From Symbiodinium sp. CCMP2592 (Eukaryota > Sar > Dinophyceae > Suessiales > Symbiodiniaceae), in the NCBI GenBank assembly GCA_905221615.1, contig CAJNDT010005824.1:236001-300000 (forward strand): a stretch of 64,000 nucleotides of DNA, read 5' to 3'. Each line of letters begins with the position of its first letter. Position 1 is the first letter of the stretch. Below the pieces are notes generated by a model. It was not told the origin of the DNA, did no database searches, and saw only the letters and a program-made list of their open reading frames with translations. Positions 52,901 through 64,000 of the stretch are shown piece after piece. The position numbers and the translations under genes were made by a program.

Positions 52901-54787
52901 TGTGCAGGTTATAACACCAGAAAGCCCACATACAAGAAAGAGCAACGACCCAAAAACGAATCCACGGGTCTATTTTTCGGGGATTTGCGGTTTAAGGCTT
53001 GCAGGGTTTTAGGGGTTTTGGGTTTGGGGTTTCCTGCATGGGGTTTAGCTTTGGGTGTAAGTGTCTCGACTTCAGAGCATAGAGGCATAGAGTTTACATA
53101 GGGTTTGCAGGTCTGTACAGTTTGCGGTTAAAAGCCCATAGCCTCACATGACAGTTCCTTTCTGATAGCCGTTCAGGTTCAAGGCTACAGAATAAAATTC
53201 AGTAAGCAGCATGACAGTATGATTCCGTGACCTACGGAAGAGTAGGATATTGCTTAAGTATAATACAGGAGCCCTTAGAACCCCTCAGGACCCAAACCGT
53301 AAGCCCCAAAGGTCTTGGCCTCAAAATACCCTAAACTTTAAACCCTAAACCCTGAACCCTAAATCCTAAACCCTAAATCCTAAACCCTAAACCCTAAACC
53401 GTAAGCCCCAAAGGCCTTGGCCTCAAAATAGAGCTACAGGCGAACTCCAGCCCATCTCTCATAGGAGGCCAAAAGGAGTTTAGCCTATGAGAGTTTAGTA
53501 GGGATTAGGGCTCCCATAATAGGGTTCATATTAAGGAATCCCCACCCCAGGAATCTTAAACCCCCCTTTTGGCCTCCCATCAAACTCCAGTCATTTCGAG
53601 CAGCAAGCCGCGAAGTGTGAACTTTGAACCCTTGCTAGGCTCCTGAGTAGTGCCCCTTTTTTGTTATAAGTTAGAGTTCCCTCATCAAAGCCAAACAGTA
53701 TTGAAAAGGGTACCTTTTTTTGATAATGGGGCTATTGAGGAACCTAGCTTATACCTTCCTAGGATATCGGAACAATCAGCAATCATTTCCCCGAATATTC
53801 GCTACATGCGTACACTGCAGAATACCCCCGAACCATGTTTAAAAGGGTCAAGGTACCCAGGACGTTGCCGCAAGTCATGACTTGTCAGCCCTGCAAATCC
53901 TAAACCCGGCTGGGATTGTTGGCCCGAAACCTTGAACCCCTAAATCTTAAACTCTAAGACTCTAAGCTTCCACTCTTGCGGCCATGATGCGACTGAGGTG
54001 TCCTGTGCCGTGAATGGGACTGAGGCTGGGGCCCAAAGACTTATGAGGCTGCTTATGTTTATGGGTCAGGGTTTAGAGTTTATAGGGTCCAGGTTTAAGG
54101 GTTTAGGGTTGCAGGGTTTAGGGTTTATGGTTGTAGGATTTGGGGTTGTTGAGGTATCTCTGGCCCTGAAAAGAAGCATACTGGCCTGACTCACAGTAGT
54201 TTGATAAGGACCTCTTCAAGACGAAGGTCCCGAAATTCGGAGTCCTTATAGGAGAGTTCCAGGGAGCCCTACTTCAGGATCTATATTCACGACCCCCCGG
54301 TGTCTCGCACAGATCGTCTAAGCGCGCGAAAGTATTCCCGATAGTCCTTCCTTCAAACGACGCTTTCAGCCTTACAACAACCCCCTATATTGAGACATTG
54401 AGCCATCGTCCAATGGGCGCCATAATTTTTGGGAACCACGCCCTAAGCCCTAAACCCTCAAGCTTTAAACCCCCAAAACCCTAAACCATGTTCACATCCT
54501 GGAGCGCCTTGGCTATGGCTGGAAGGTCATTCGAAAGGCCGCTTCTCTGCTTGTCTTGTGCACAGCCGAACGTGAAACACACAGATGTTTGCAGGAAGAC
54601 GGCAGCGAGGGATACTGCAGGGGAATCATTTTCAGAATAGGATTGACGAATCGGCTTTGGGTATTTTATACTATAGGAGTATTGGTAATCATTCAAGACC
54701 CTCTAGTTGTTTTCTTCCTTCCTGGCTCTTTGATTAGCTGCGGCGCCTTGGCCGGCTGGGTGCTCACGCTGGGAGAATGTAAAGCCT
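49924..54787. other. Gene-poor flank, 49.9-54.8 kb
   Basis: Foldbacks at 50441-50550, 51090-51177, 51226-51327, 51585-51696, 53458-53580 and about 53636-53750. TTTAGGG-like tracts at 51450-51580, 52060-52090 and 54080-54140; a CCCTAAA-like tract at 53335-53400. TA/CATA microsatellites at 51735-51870 and 50270-50310. No gene supported. Confidence 0.5.
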
Positions 54788-54990
54788 GCCTGGAGGTTCA
54801 GGGGTACCCATAGGCCCCAAAGTAGTTCCTTTTTGTGATTACCTTATAGGATTCTATATATGAATCCCCAAAAGGAACTACTTTGGGGCCTTTGGGTAGG
54901 GTTATAAGTTATAAGTGGTGTAGCTGTACTTACAACCCATATTAGGGGACTTTATAGCCCTACTTATAACTAACCCTGCACCTCCAAGTG
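54788..54990. repeat. Nested foldbacks: 'GGCCCCAAAGTAG' element inside a 'GGAGGTTCA' element
   Basis: The outer ends TGGAGGTTCAGGGGTA and AACCCTGCACCTCCAAG pair. Just inside the left end sits a complete second foldback at 54806-54897, with arms starting ACCCATAGGCCCCAAAGTAG. Relatives of the inner element are at about 33848-33935, 40979-41060 and 57971-58053. Confidence 0.75.
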
Positions 54991-57900
54991 GGCATCGCAA
55001 CTCGGCGGCGGGCCGCAAAGCAATCGCCAGGAGGAAGCCATGTATGCAGCTACCAGCACGGTGTCAATGATTAGTAGTCTATGATTAATTATGACATTCA
55101 ATCGTTGCAGGGTATAGCCGCAAGTCCTTGGATATTGGGAGCCATAACGACCCACAAGTAAACTCTGAGCCTTAAGGTTTCTTGGGCCCTTCCCCATCGA
55201 ACCTGAAATCCTGCCACCCAGACCTTAAACCCTCAACATGAAACCCCGCGCCTGAGACCTCGAATCTTGAATCCTAGACCTTTAACTCTTTCCCTGAAAC
55301 CCTAAACCTCAAACCCGAAGGGTTAACCCCCAGACCTGGCACCAAAGCCTTAAAACCCTAGCCTTTTAACCCTAAGCCGTGAACCTGAACCCCTAAACCT
55401 TAAAACCCCAAGCCTTGCACCCTAAAGCCCTACATTGAAAAAGACCTTTGAAAAGAACCTTACTTGGAGGTTCAGGGATAGTTATAAGTAGGATTATAAG
55501 CCCCATAATATGGGTTATAAGTATAGTTACCCTACTTATAACTACCCATGAACCTTCAAGTAAGACTGACTCCCACGCTCGAGGTCTTCGTGCACTTCGC
55601 CGCCTACCTCGGCGCTGGTGCGGCCCTGGCTCTTCGCCTTGCTCCGACCGGAACCCCAGGAAGCCGAAGCGTAGAGGGGTGTACTTGAAGGTTCATGGGT
55701 AGTTATTTAAGTAGGGTAACTATAAGTAGGGTTTAGGGATCCTTTAAAGGGATCTTTATAGGGTTATAGGGTTTAGGGTTTACGGTAGTTATAAGTAGGG
55801 ATATAAGTAGGGTAACTATATTTATAGCCCACATTAGGGGGCTTATAACCCTACTTATAACTATCCCTGAACCTCCAAGTAGGGGTTCCGCATAAAGTTG
55901 GAAGCCGCATTAAGGCCAAATAGAGCTGGGATTCCCTAGACATTACTCTTAAGGCTTGAGGTCATTGGGTTTCCAACTCTTGGGCTTCTACTGTAGAGGG
56001 GTTTAGGGGCTTAGGGGTTAAGCGTTTAGGGGTTCTAAGGGTTTGGGGGATAAGGTTTTTCGGTGTTTGGGGGGCTTGTCGTGCGCCTTGAACAGGGTTT
56101 TCGAGGAGTTCTAACTTAGTAAGGGCTTCATCCGCGCGTTATACCCAAGCCTCCTTGAAACAAGCGCAGATCCATCCCCACACGGTTAAGGGTTTAGGGT
56201 GGCGGATTCAGGACCGCGACCAAACTGAATGGTTTGCCCCAAACACTGGCGGGATTCAGGAGGATTCCGAAGCAGGGCCAAACTGTTTTCCCCCAAGCAC
56301 TTGCGGGATTCATGCATCGCGCCAAAGTGGGAGCCGCGACGTTTTTCCGCGCTCCCACCCTTACCAATTCGCTTGACAACGAACGTCAGAAACCAGTGTA
56401 TGCCACTGTTTGGGGACGAAGACAATCAGTTCTATTCTGCAGGCCCCAAGATGCAACCGGTAGGTGTACACCCCAAAGCTAGGATGCCCAGTGCTACCCT
56501 TATTCCTTTTTTGTAATCCTAGGTTCCTTATAAAGTTTCCCAATACCAAAAAGGGAGCCCTTTCTATTCCTAGGTTACTGGGCATCCTAGAAAGTGCTCA
56601 GGTATCTGACCCGTGGGTTCCAAGCCGAGTGCAAAAGCCATGAAATCAAGACTCTCTAGTAAGTAATTCGTGCGAGCGGTTCATACCTGCAGACCCACAC
56701 CCCAGAAGCTAGCCCGTCCAGACCCCTTAGGCCCTTAGTTACATAACATGTATAGTCAGGCTATTGGACCCGAGACCTTGCAAAACCTCACGTAAGACAA
56801 GCTTTATGGACACCCTGTCGCACAACCTAAACCGGGATAAACCCCAAACCGTGCGCTTGCATGGAGCACTCACTGCTGTCGAGGTTTCCACTACCTGTGG
56901 ACTTCGACGCTGTGCGGCCAGGGTGGGGCCTTCGAGATGAGATAGGGGATTCGGGAAGGGGGCGGTGAGGGGTTCCGGAGGTGTTCAGTTGTCGCGTGCT
57001 CTCTTCAGATTTGAGGTACCTTCTGTACCATCCCGTTCCTGTCTTTGGTGTCGACACGGTTGTTTAGGGGCGATTGAAGCATCTGTGAGGCTGCTACGTT
57101 TTCTGCTATAAGGGTTTGATAATGGTGGAGTTGCAGGGTTTTCTAGAATCAGCGGTGCCTTACTTGGGGCTCCCGATCACAACTATCCCACATACCATCT
57201 TATCAGGTTGGTCCCATATTTTTAGGAGGACCGCATTTTAAGAACATGTGTTTAGGCTTCATTTGAACGTGAATCTTTGTTGTGGGCTTGTGAAGATATA
57301 TCATGTTTTTCATCACTTCAAAAAAAAGCTGCTACCAGTAGCAGGGTTTTCGGGTCTGTCGACATTTGTTAGGTGTTTACAGGTTGCAGGGTTTATCTTA
57401 CAGGTTGATTCATCGGTTTCGCCTCTAATTCTATCTTGCGGGATTTGTCAGGTGCGCGGTTGCCCGAATTCTCGGCTTGATACATCACTCAACCCACTAC
57501 AGTACCTAAGACTCCTAGAACCTACGCATTTGCGAGCCTCAACATGAACCAATACATACATCCAAACTGTAGGGACCCAAGCCAGCAGCTTCATACTAAG
57601 AACCCAAATCTACACCATGCGAAGCTTTAACTAGCTTGACAAAAAAGAGACCATCGGTGTAGTCAGTGATGTTTGGGGGTTTAGGGTTGAAGGTGTAGGG
57701 TACCATAATAGCTTCGTTTTGCACCCCGAGCATCGGCAGCTACGTAGGAAGAACGCCCAACTGCACAGTGCAAATCACCATCCAGAGCAGACCTGGTCCA
57801 TACCGTCATCTATCTGAACCTCCATAGCACAATCGACAGAATAGAAGATAGTCCTACTTGCATAAATTCTTCATAATACACCCGAGCCGTTGTCAAGTGC

Positions 57901-60480
57901 TAACCTGAATCCACACTCTGCTGAACCCCAAAGTTCGTCTAAAACCCCAAGGCCATCAACCCTAAACCCTACCCTAAGGCTCCATAGTAGTTCCTGTTTA
58001 GGATTACCTTATAGGATTCTAAATATGAACCCTAAAAAGGAACTACTATGGAGTAGTAGTAGCTATAATCATACCCCATTCCTCCATTCCCTACTAAGCA
58101 AAGGAATGTAAACATAGACCCTGGAGAAGGCCCCTAAAGATAACATATATTATAGTACCCTTAATAGATCCCTTATAGTCAGCCTCTAACGGACCCCTTT
58201 AGAAGGAGCCTTACTCTAATTATTAAGGCCCCTTTAAACGATTAAGGCCCCTCTGTTATGCAGTCCGAAAGGTCCCAGACTTTGCAAGTTGCCAGGAGTG
58301 CCTCCTGGCTAAATCCCGTGGAGCCGCGGTCCCTGAACGTCCGCATGGAGTCCGCCAGCGTCCCCAGTGAGGGTGTGGGGTCAAAGGTGCCAGAAATGGG
58401 GATTTCGGGCCTTCCAAGGCGGAGTGTAACATTCTAAGGTCCGAGTCATGGTTCTATCTTCGCAGTATGTTCCTTACAGACTGTCTGGGGCCTGATGCAC
58501 GAGCCTGGGGTATTTGCGCGAAAATGGGATGATCTTGCCGGAATCAGTCAGAAATCTCCAGCAGGTTCAGAGTTTTCTCACGAACGTCTCAATCTTGGAG
58601 GCTAGGGGCCAGCAGACGCGGTTTCTTTCACAGGCCCTGAGTAGCGGGTCTCTGCTTATCCAGTTCAGGAATCCGTAATACAGGGGCCTACATAATTAAG
58701 TATACAATTATGGGGGTTTCTTACGATGATTATAGTATAATGGGCCCCCAAACCCTATTCCAATTATTAAGGCCCCTATATTATACGCCTGGTGTCAACC
58801 TCGCATTGTCTTGGAGGGCTTCATGTTGCTTTCTGCCCCCAAGGTCCCTGTTCTAGGATGGGCGAAGCATCTACAGTTACAAAAAAGCCTTTTATGATTC
58901 TGGTGGTGCTATGTTCATGGCATAGCGATAGCCGGGTGTGTCGTATTCCGCAGAGGCCACGAAGGGTCACCACTGAGTTTTGACACGATACCCTGCAATG
59001 CCCCCAGAGTTCACAAGTCCGGCGGTCCATGCCAAGTACCATAACAACTACAGCATCAAGGCCTGCATGACAAAATTTACCATCAGGGGCATGTTTTCTT
59101 GCAAAAGCTGCACGTACCATGAAACCTTCAACCGCCACCCTCAACCCTGGACCCGGCAGACGTGTTGGTTCCGAATCCTTTGCAGAGGTCGCACCTGGTG
59201 GCTACACCGATGCCTGTCATCCTGCCGCCGGGGCCTTATCTTGAGAGATTGCAGACAAGGCTCGCATGTTTCGGCGTCGGCTTTAAAATGTTTTAGTATG
59301 TAAGGTTCAGTGTTTTGGAGGCTGTGAGTTTCCGGTTTCGGATTTAAGGGTATGCTGTTCAAGCTAGATGCCGGGCATGACTCTAGGGAGGATGGCCGGC
59401 CTGCGGCCAGGGTTGGAGGTTTTAGAGTTTGACTGACACGATCTCGGAGTCTTTCTCCCTGCACAGAAAGAAGGTCGCATCCGACAGCAAGCCCTGTCCT
59501 TGGTAGAAGCCGCAAGCCTCAACAACAAAGATCTTGACATCGGAATTCCGGACGTTGAAGGGTGAGTTGATGAATGTGCTCCAAGCTCCGGCATCCAAAG
59601 ACCATTGCTGAAAAGTTTCACGTCCTCGGCAAAGTTGCCCCAAAACCCTAAACCCAAGACCGCAAACCCTAAACCCAAGACCCTGAACCTTTCCCCCTAA
59701 ACCCGAAACCCCTAGACCCTAAAGGCTAAACCCCTAGACCCTAAACCCCTAAACCCCCAAACCCTCCACGTCATGCAACCCAAGGATTCCCCAAAGCCCA
59801 AGAGAACACAAAAGCTGCCGTATCAGGTCTGGGCCTGCAGTCTGGAGCCGCCCGGATCTCAGAAAGTGCGAACCCTAAGGCCCTAAGGGTCCATATAGTC
59901 ATAGGGGAAAGGAGGGACCCTTAATGGACCCCTACCCTATAATGGGCTACATAATGGGTATATAATAGCTATATTAAGGGTATATACCTAGGGGTCCTTA
60001 TGAAGGGTCCCTCCTTTTACCCTTGGATATAGGATATACATTGGCCTTAAAGTACTCCGAATATAGGTACATTGAGCGCCAAGTATATGCTATATGGGTA
60101 CATGGACCCTTAGGGAAACATGAAGACTGCAGTGACTCTGATATGTAATATATAGGGGCCTAAATAATTACCAATTCTATTTTGGGGGCTCCTTATTATG
60201 ACTACAGTATAGGGCCCCAAAGCCCTATTTTAAATACTAAGGCCTCTATAGTATGTAGTATACTGTAGTATAATATAGTAAAATACTTTTGATTATAGCA
60301 GAGGAAACGCGTATAGCATAGTACTAGTACAGTATATAGTATATCATACTACAGTGGATCATAGCAGAGTGATTAGAATATGCGTGGTTCTCTAAATACG
60401 GGTCCCTTTTGGGGTCCCAAAACTAATACGGCGCCCTCATAAAGAGCTTTAAAAAGGACCCGAAAAGGGACATAATAGAA
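54991..60480. other. Gene-poor flank, 55-60.5 kb
   Basis: Foldbacks at 55461-55562, 55682-55881, about 55880-55995, 56479-56590, 57971-58053, 58682-58777, 59901-60025 and 60153-60248. CCCTAAA-like tracts at 55220-55440 and 59640-59770. A short tandem of GGGATTCAGGAGG/GGGATTCATGC words lies at 56250-56320. No gene is supported; frames near 58800-59300 are open on both strands but have no recognisable domain. Confidence 0.5.
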
Positions 60481-63400
60481 TTAGCTATATAGCATAGCAT
60501 AGTCTGGTATAGTGTCGTGTCATTGCGTATGGTATGATATGGTCTGGCATGGCATGGTACTGTAGGGTGGTGTGGTAGAGCGGAGTATAGTGGATACTAG
60601 ATTGTAGCAGTAGATAGTAGATAAGTGGAAAATGGGAGTACGTAGGAGAGTGGAAAAGAATAGCAATGTAAAGTATCGACCAGAGATGTACAAGCAGGGA
60701 GAAGCATTGCAAGAATTGCTGGCTCACGCCTCTAATATTTTGATGGTCGTCGTACTTGCTTGTATGGCTGTGATATACTGGTATTATTTAAAACTCGTGC
60801 TTGGTTGAGGCGAGCAGAGCAGCAAGAGTGGCCGTGGTCGTGACCGTGGCTGTGTTTTGTTGTTATGGTTGCCATGCTCGTTGCTTGTTTGTTGTCCGAA
60901 CCCTAAACCCTAAACCCTAAGCCCAGCGGCATCGGTGGGGTAGCATCAGCAGTCGCCGTCCTCGAAATCCCTGGCTCTGAAGCACTGGCTTAAGTTGTGC
61001 CAGGAGGTGGATCCTATCAGGAGAGCAGGCAAGCTTAAAGTGAACTCCATCCTTCGTGGATAACAAACTTCGTGTCCAAAGGTGCCAGCCCATCTAATTC
61101 CGGCAGCCACGTCCTTGCCTTCAGAACCAACCTGAGTAAGGACCTACTCTAGCAAGAGTGTTCTTAGCTCTGTGAGTTTGGAAGAGAAGGGTTAAAGTTG
61201 CTCGATTGAGTCGCGCGCGATGCCCCGAAAGCTTCAACTCGATAACATTTTGCTAGACAGCTTCAACCCGTCCCCTTGTCAAGGTCTAAACCTGAAGCCC
61301 CAAGCCCTTGGACCCTAAGCCCATCAACCCTCTAACCCCCAACAAATATAGGGGTCTCAACAACTACAAATACTGTTCTTCGTGTTCCTTATTCTGATGA
61401 ATAGTTGAATAGCATCATATACACCTGAAAAATCCTGTTCTGATTATGAAGGCCCCTACAAAAAACCCATAAGTCTGAGTTTCAGAGGTATTCAGAGGTC
61501 CCAGTTATAGCATAATAACGTACGCCAGTAAACCCTATGCCAAAAAAAGGCCCTTGCACAAAAACCCACAAGTCTTGCTTGCAGAGGTCTCGGGTCACAC
61601 CACGGCCCTCCCAAGAGCGCTTCGCAGCCTTTACGGCCTGAATCGCTGGGACGGGTGGGAGTCTGGGGTGTGGCGTAGAATAGCTCGTAGTAGCATGTAC
61701 GTCTGGTGCCTACATACGCACAGTAGGTTTTATGGTACAGTGATCCGAAAACCGCATTACACATGGCTACGATAAGTTCCAGGTGCTGTTAATCACTTCG
61801 GTATTCGGACCATACCTTAAAATAGGTTATGGTGGCTTATGATTTGGTACTTTGCGCCAGTTCAGGTGGGTGTAAGGTTTGGGGTTCAGAATTTACATAT
61901 GTTCTGGACATTAACCACTTTTGTGTACTGTTTTGTCCATGCCTTCGGTCTCTGGGAATGGCCGCCGGATAGAGGTACTGGGTTGCTGTTCAAACTCCGA
62001 ACATGTACCCGTTCTTCTTCAATCTTGCAAATCCGATACACCAGCTGCCCGACAGAAGAAAATCCCCAAGCCAGCTCCTATGTACCCTACCTGTCTTTTC
62101 CCCCCTCTGTCTAAATACAGCATCCATATATATTAAGTCGCCACGCATGTTTACACTGTCTTTCATGGTGCTGACTCGCATAGTCTGAAGCCAAAGGGTG
62201 AAGAGTGAGTTCTTCCCAAACCATGCTGGAACGCGCTTTCACCGGGTCGCGACATTCGAAGCCTAGCCACACCCTAAACTCCAGTGCCCTGAACCCTACC
62301 TGTGACCAAAAACCTTGAACCTCTGTCATGCCCTAAACCTTAGTCGCTTGAGCCCAAAGGCTGCAAACCCCAACGAATTGACTAATCTAGGGTGTTAAAC
62401 CCTCAGAGTGTTTCAGCGCTGAAGCCTACTACTGACTAAACCCCTAAACCCCTAAACCCCTAAACCCCTAAACCCCTAAACCCTGAACCCCGGAAGCCTT
62501 AGAGTCTTCCGACCTCCATCCCTCGATCGTCAAAGGGGAAAAGGATGGACCCTTTGTAAGGACCCCTAGGTATACACCCTCAATATAGCTATTATATACC
62601 CATTATATAGCCCATTATGGGGTTTAGGGTTAGGAACCCTAGGTATATACCCTTAATATAGCAGTTATATACCCATTATATAGCCCATTACGGGGTAGGG
62701 CTCCCCATTAAGGGTCCCTCCTTTTCCCCTTCGAGATTGTTGATGCAGGTTGAGGTTTCGCGCGCGGAGCCTTTGCTCCAACGTCGAGCCTGGGCGCTTC
62801 TGAGCTTCGAGGATCCCCCCTGAGTAATAGTTGAAAAATATTCATTATAAAATAGGTAAATTAGGACCTCAATAATAATTTGCCCCTTTATAGACTCGTA
62901 CTGTATGGTCCTTGTTGAGGGGTTTGCTTAAAGTTACCATAATTTATACGGAAACCATCTTTTTTTACCATAGATTAACAGAGGGTTCAGGGTTTCGGGT
63001 TTTGGGTTTAGGGGTTTAGGGTGGGGTAATTACTAGTTCTGCAACAGCAGGAAGCCAGGGTAAGTAACATAGGAGCCTCGGAGCAGGGTCTAGGAGCCCA
63101 TTATACCATATTCATACTAAGGAACACCCTAAATAGTATTGGTATCTATTTTAGCCCCCTATATTAGTAGAACTATTCGTTGGAGTTCTATTCGTTGGAG
63201 TTCACTGGTGCTCCGAAACTTATTCCACGTGTTACGGCTGCTACATGATCAACAAATCAGAGGGGCCTTATGTCTACTTGCACTTATAGTCTACACACGT
63301 ACATACATGCAAGCACGCATACATGCATGCATGCATGAATGCATGCATGCATGCATGCATGCATGCATGCATGATTCTGGATATGCATATACATACAGTT

Positions 63401-64000
63401 ACATACATACATACATACATATACATATACATATTCAAGACGTACCCCTCGCTTTCGGAAATCTGCATTTCAATAACGGGTTGGGGTTCTTCATGCACAT
63501 TCAGTTTTGAGGGTCCTCCAAAACTCTGGGACCCGCCGACCCGAAGTCAGGTATTGAGATCTCGACAGGGCCCGCCGAATTCGTAATATAGGGGAGGAAA
63601 TAAATACCAATACTATTTTGGGGACAAAAATTATAGTTTATTGGCCCCAAAACCCTATTCTAACTTTTAAGGCCCCTATAATTCCAGCCTTTGACGGCGA
63701 GCCCCGAAACTGCACAACCCTGAACTTGAGTCCTTCTTTCCGAAGCCGCAGAAGACCCCCCGGTGCTTAGTAGGGAATGGGGGAAGGGATGCTGTAGTAG
63801 TCCCTATGTAATCCCCAATATTCTATTGGTCTCCACAATCCATTCCCCCATTCCCTACTCAGAACCAGATGAATGCCCGACAGGTGAACACTAGCATCTC
63901 GCTACCCGGGGACCTCGAGGACATGGGCTTTAATAGTTAATTGGAATATGGTTCTGGGACATATTATACTAGAATTAGAATAAAGAATCCCCAAAATAGT
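60481..64000. other. Gene-poor flank, 60.5-64 kb
   Basis: TATAG/GTATGG-rich run at 60481-60600. Foldbacks at about 61360-61455, 62530-62733, 63587-63680 and 63770-63865. Tandem CCCCTAAA at 62435-62485. (CATG)n/(ATAC)n microsatellites at 63298-63440. The window ends inside another AGGGGCC-family element (about 63950 onward). No gene is supported. Confidence 0.5.

Overview
This is a eukaryotic window, most likely from a dinoflagellate nuclear genome (about 0.6 confident). The evidence is: sequence related to the TTTAGGG telomere repeat scattered through the flanks, no bacterial-style operons, genes in the middle all on the + strand, short AT-rich introns with AG|GA or AG|GG donors, and a hAT-like transposase resembling ones I recall from dinoflagellate proteomes. 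No database search was possible, so the organism call is an inference.

Layout. (1) 1-6479: gene-poor flank of degenerate TTTAGGG/CCCTAAA sequence and short foldback (inverted-repeat) elements. (2) 6480-25328: an island of very different character. It is saturated with the hexamer GNGTCA (usually AGNGTCA), almost always on the + strand, in satellite, UTR-like and coding DNA alike. It opens with a 24-bp direct repeat and a 53-bp near-perfect palindrome. A satellite of about 325-bp monomers follows, with a 1299-bp higher-order period, and then a unidirectional set of genes: a five-exon coiled-coil protein, a Gln-rich prion-like protein, a four-cysteine zinc-binding-like protein, a hAT-like transposase in at least two exons, a small unknown gene, a duplicated exon, a nested palindrome, and a Pro-rich/unknown gene cut by the assembly gap. 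(3) 25329-25428: a run of 100 N. (4) 25429-64000: gene-poor flank like region 1, with a 3.9-kb AT-rich satellite (26.1-30.0 kb), opposed telomere-like arrays (32.1-33.1 kb), microsatellites and dozens of foldback elements from about ten recurring families.

The standout observation is the motif island. In the transposase reading frame (18961-21140) I count about 50 GNGTCA by eye, where chance predicts about 2. The motif falls in all three codon phases, so it is not explained by protein selection, codon bias or a protein repeat. Its reverse complement is nearly absent there. The island also lacks the TTTAGGG-like tracts and foldback families that fill both flanks. The left edge is contiguous sequence, but the right edge coincides with the N gap, so mis-scaffolding on that side cannot be excluded. 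The motif's function is unknown; polar DNA signal, modification site and RNA-level exon signal are discussed as testable ideas.

Open reading frames in the flanks are mostly microsatellite or foldback translations and are not called as genes.
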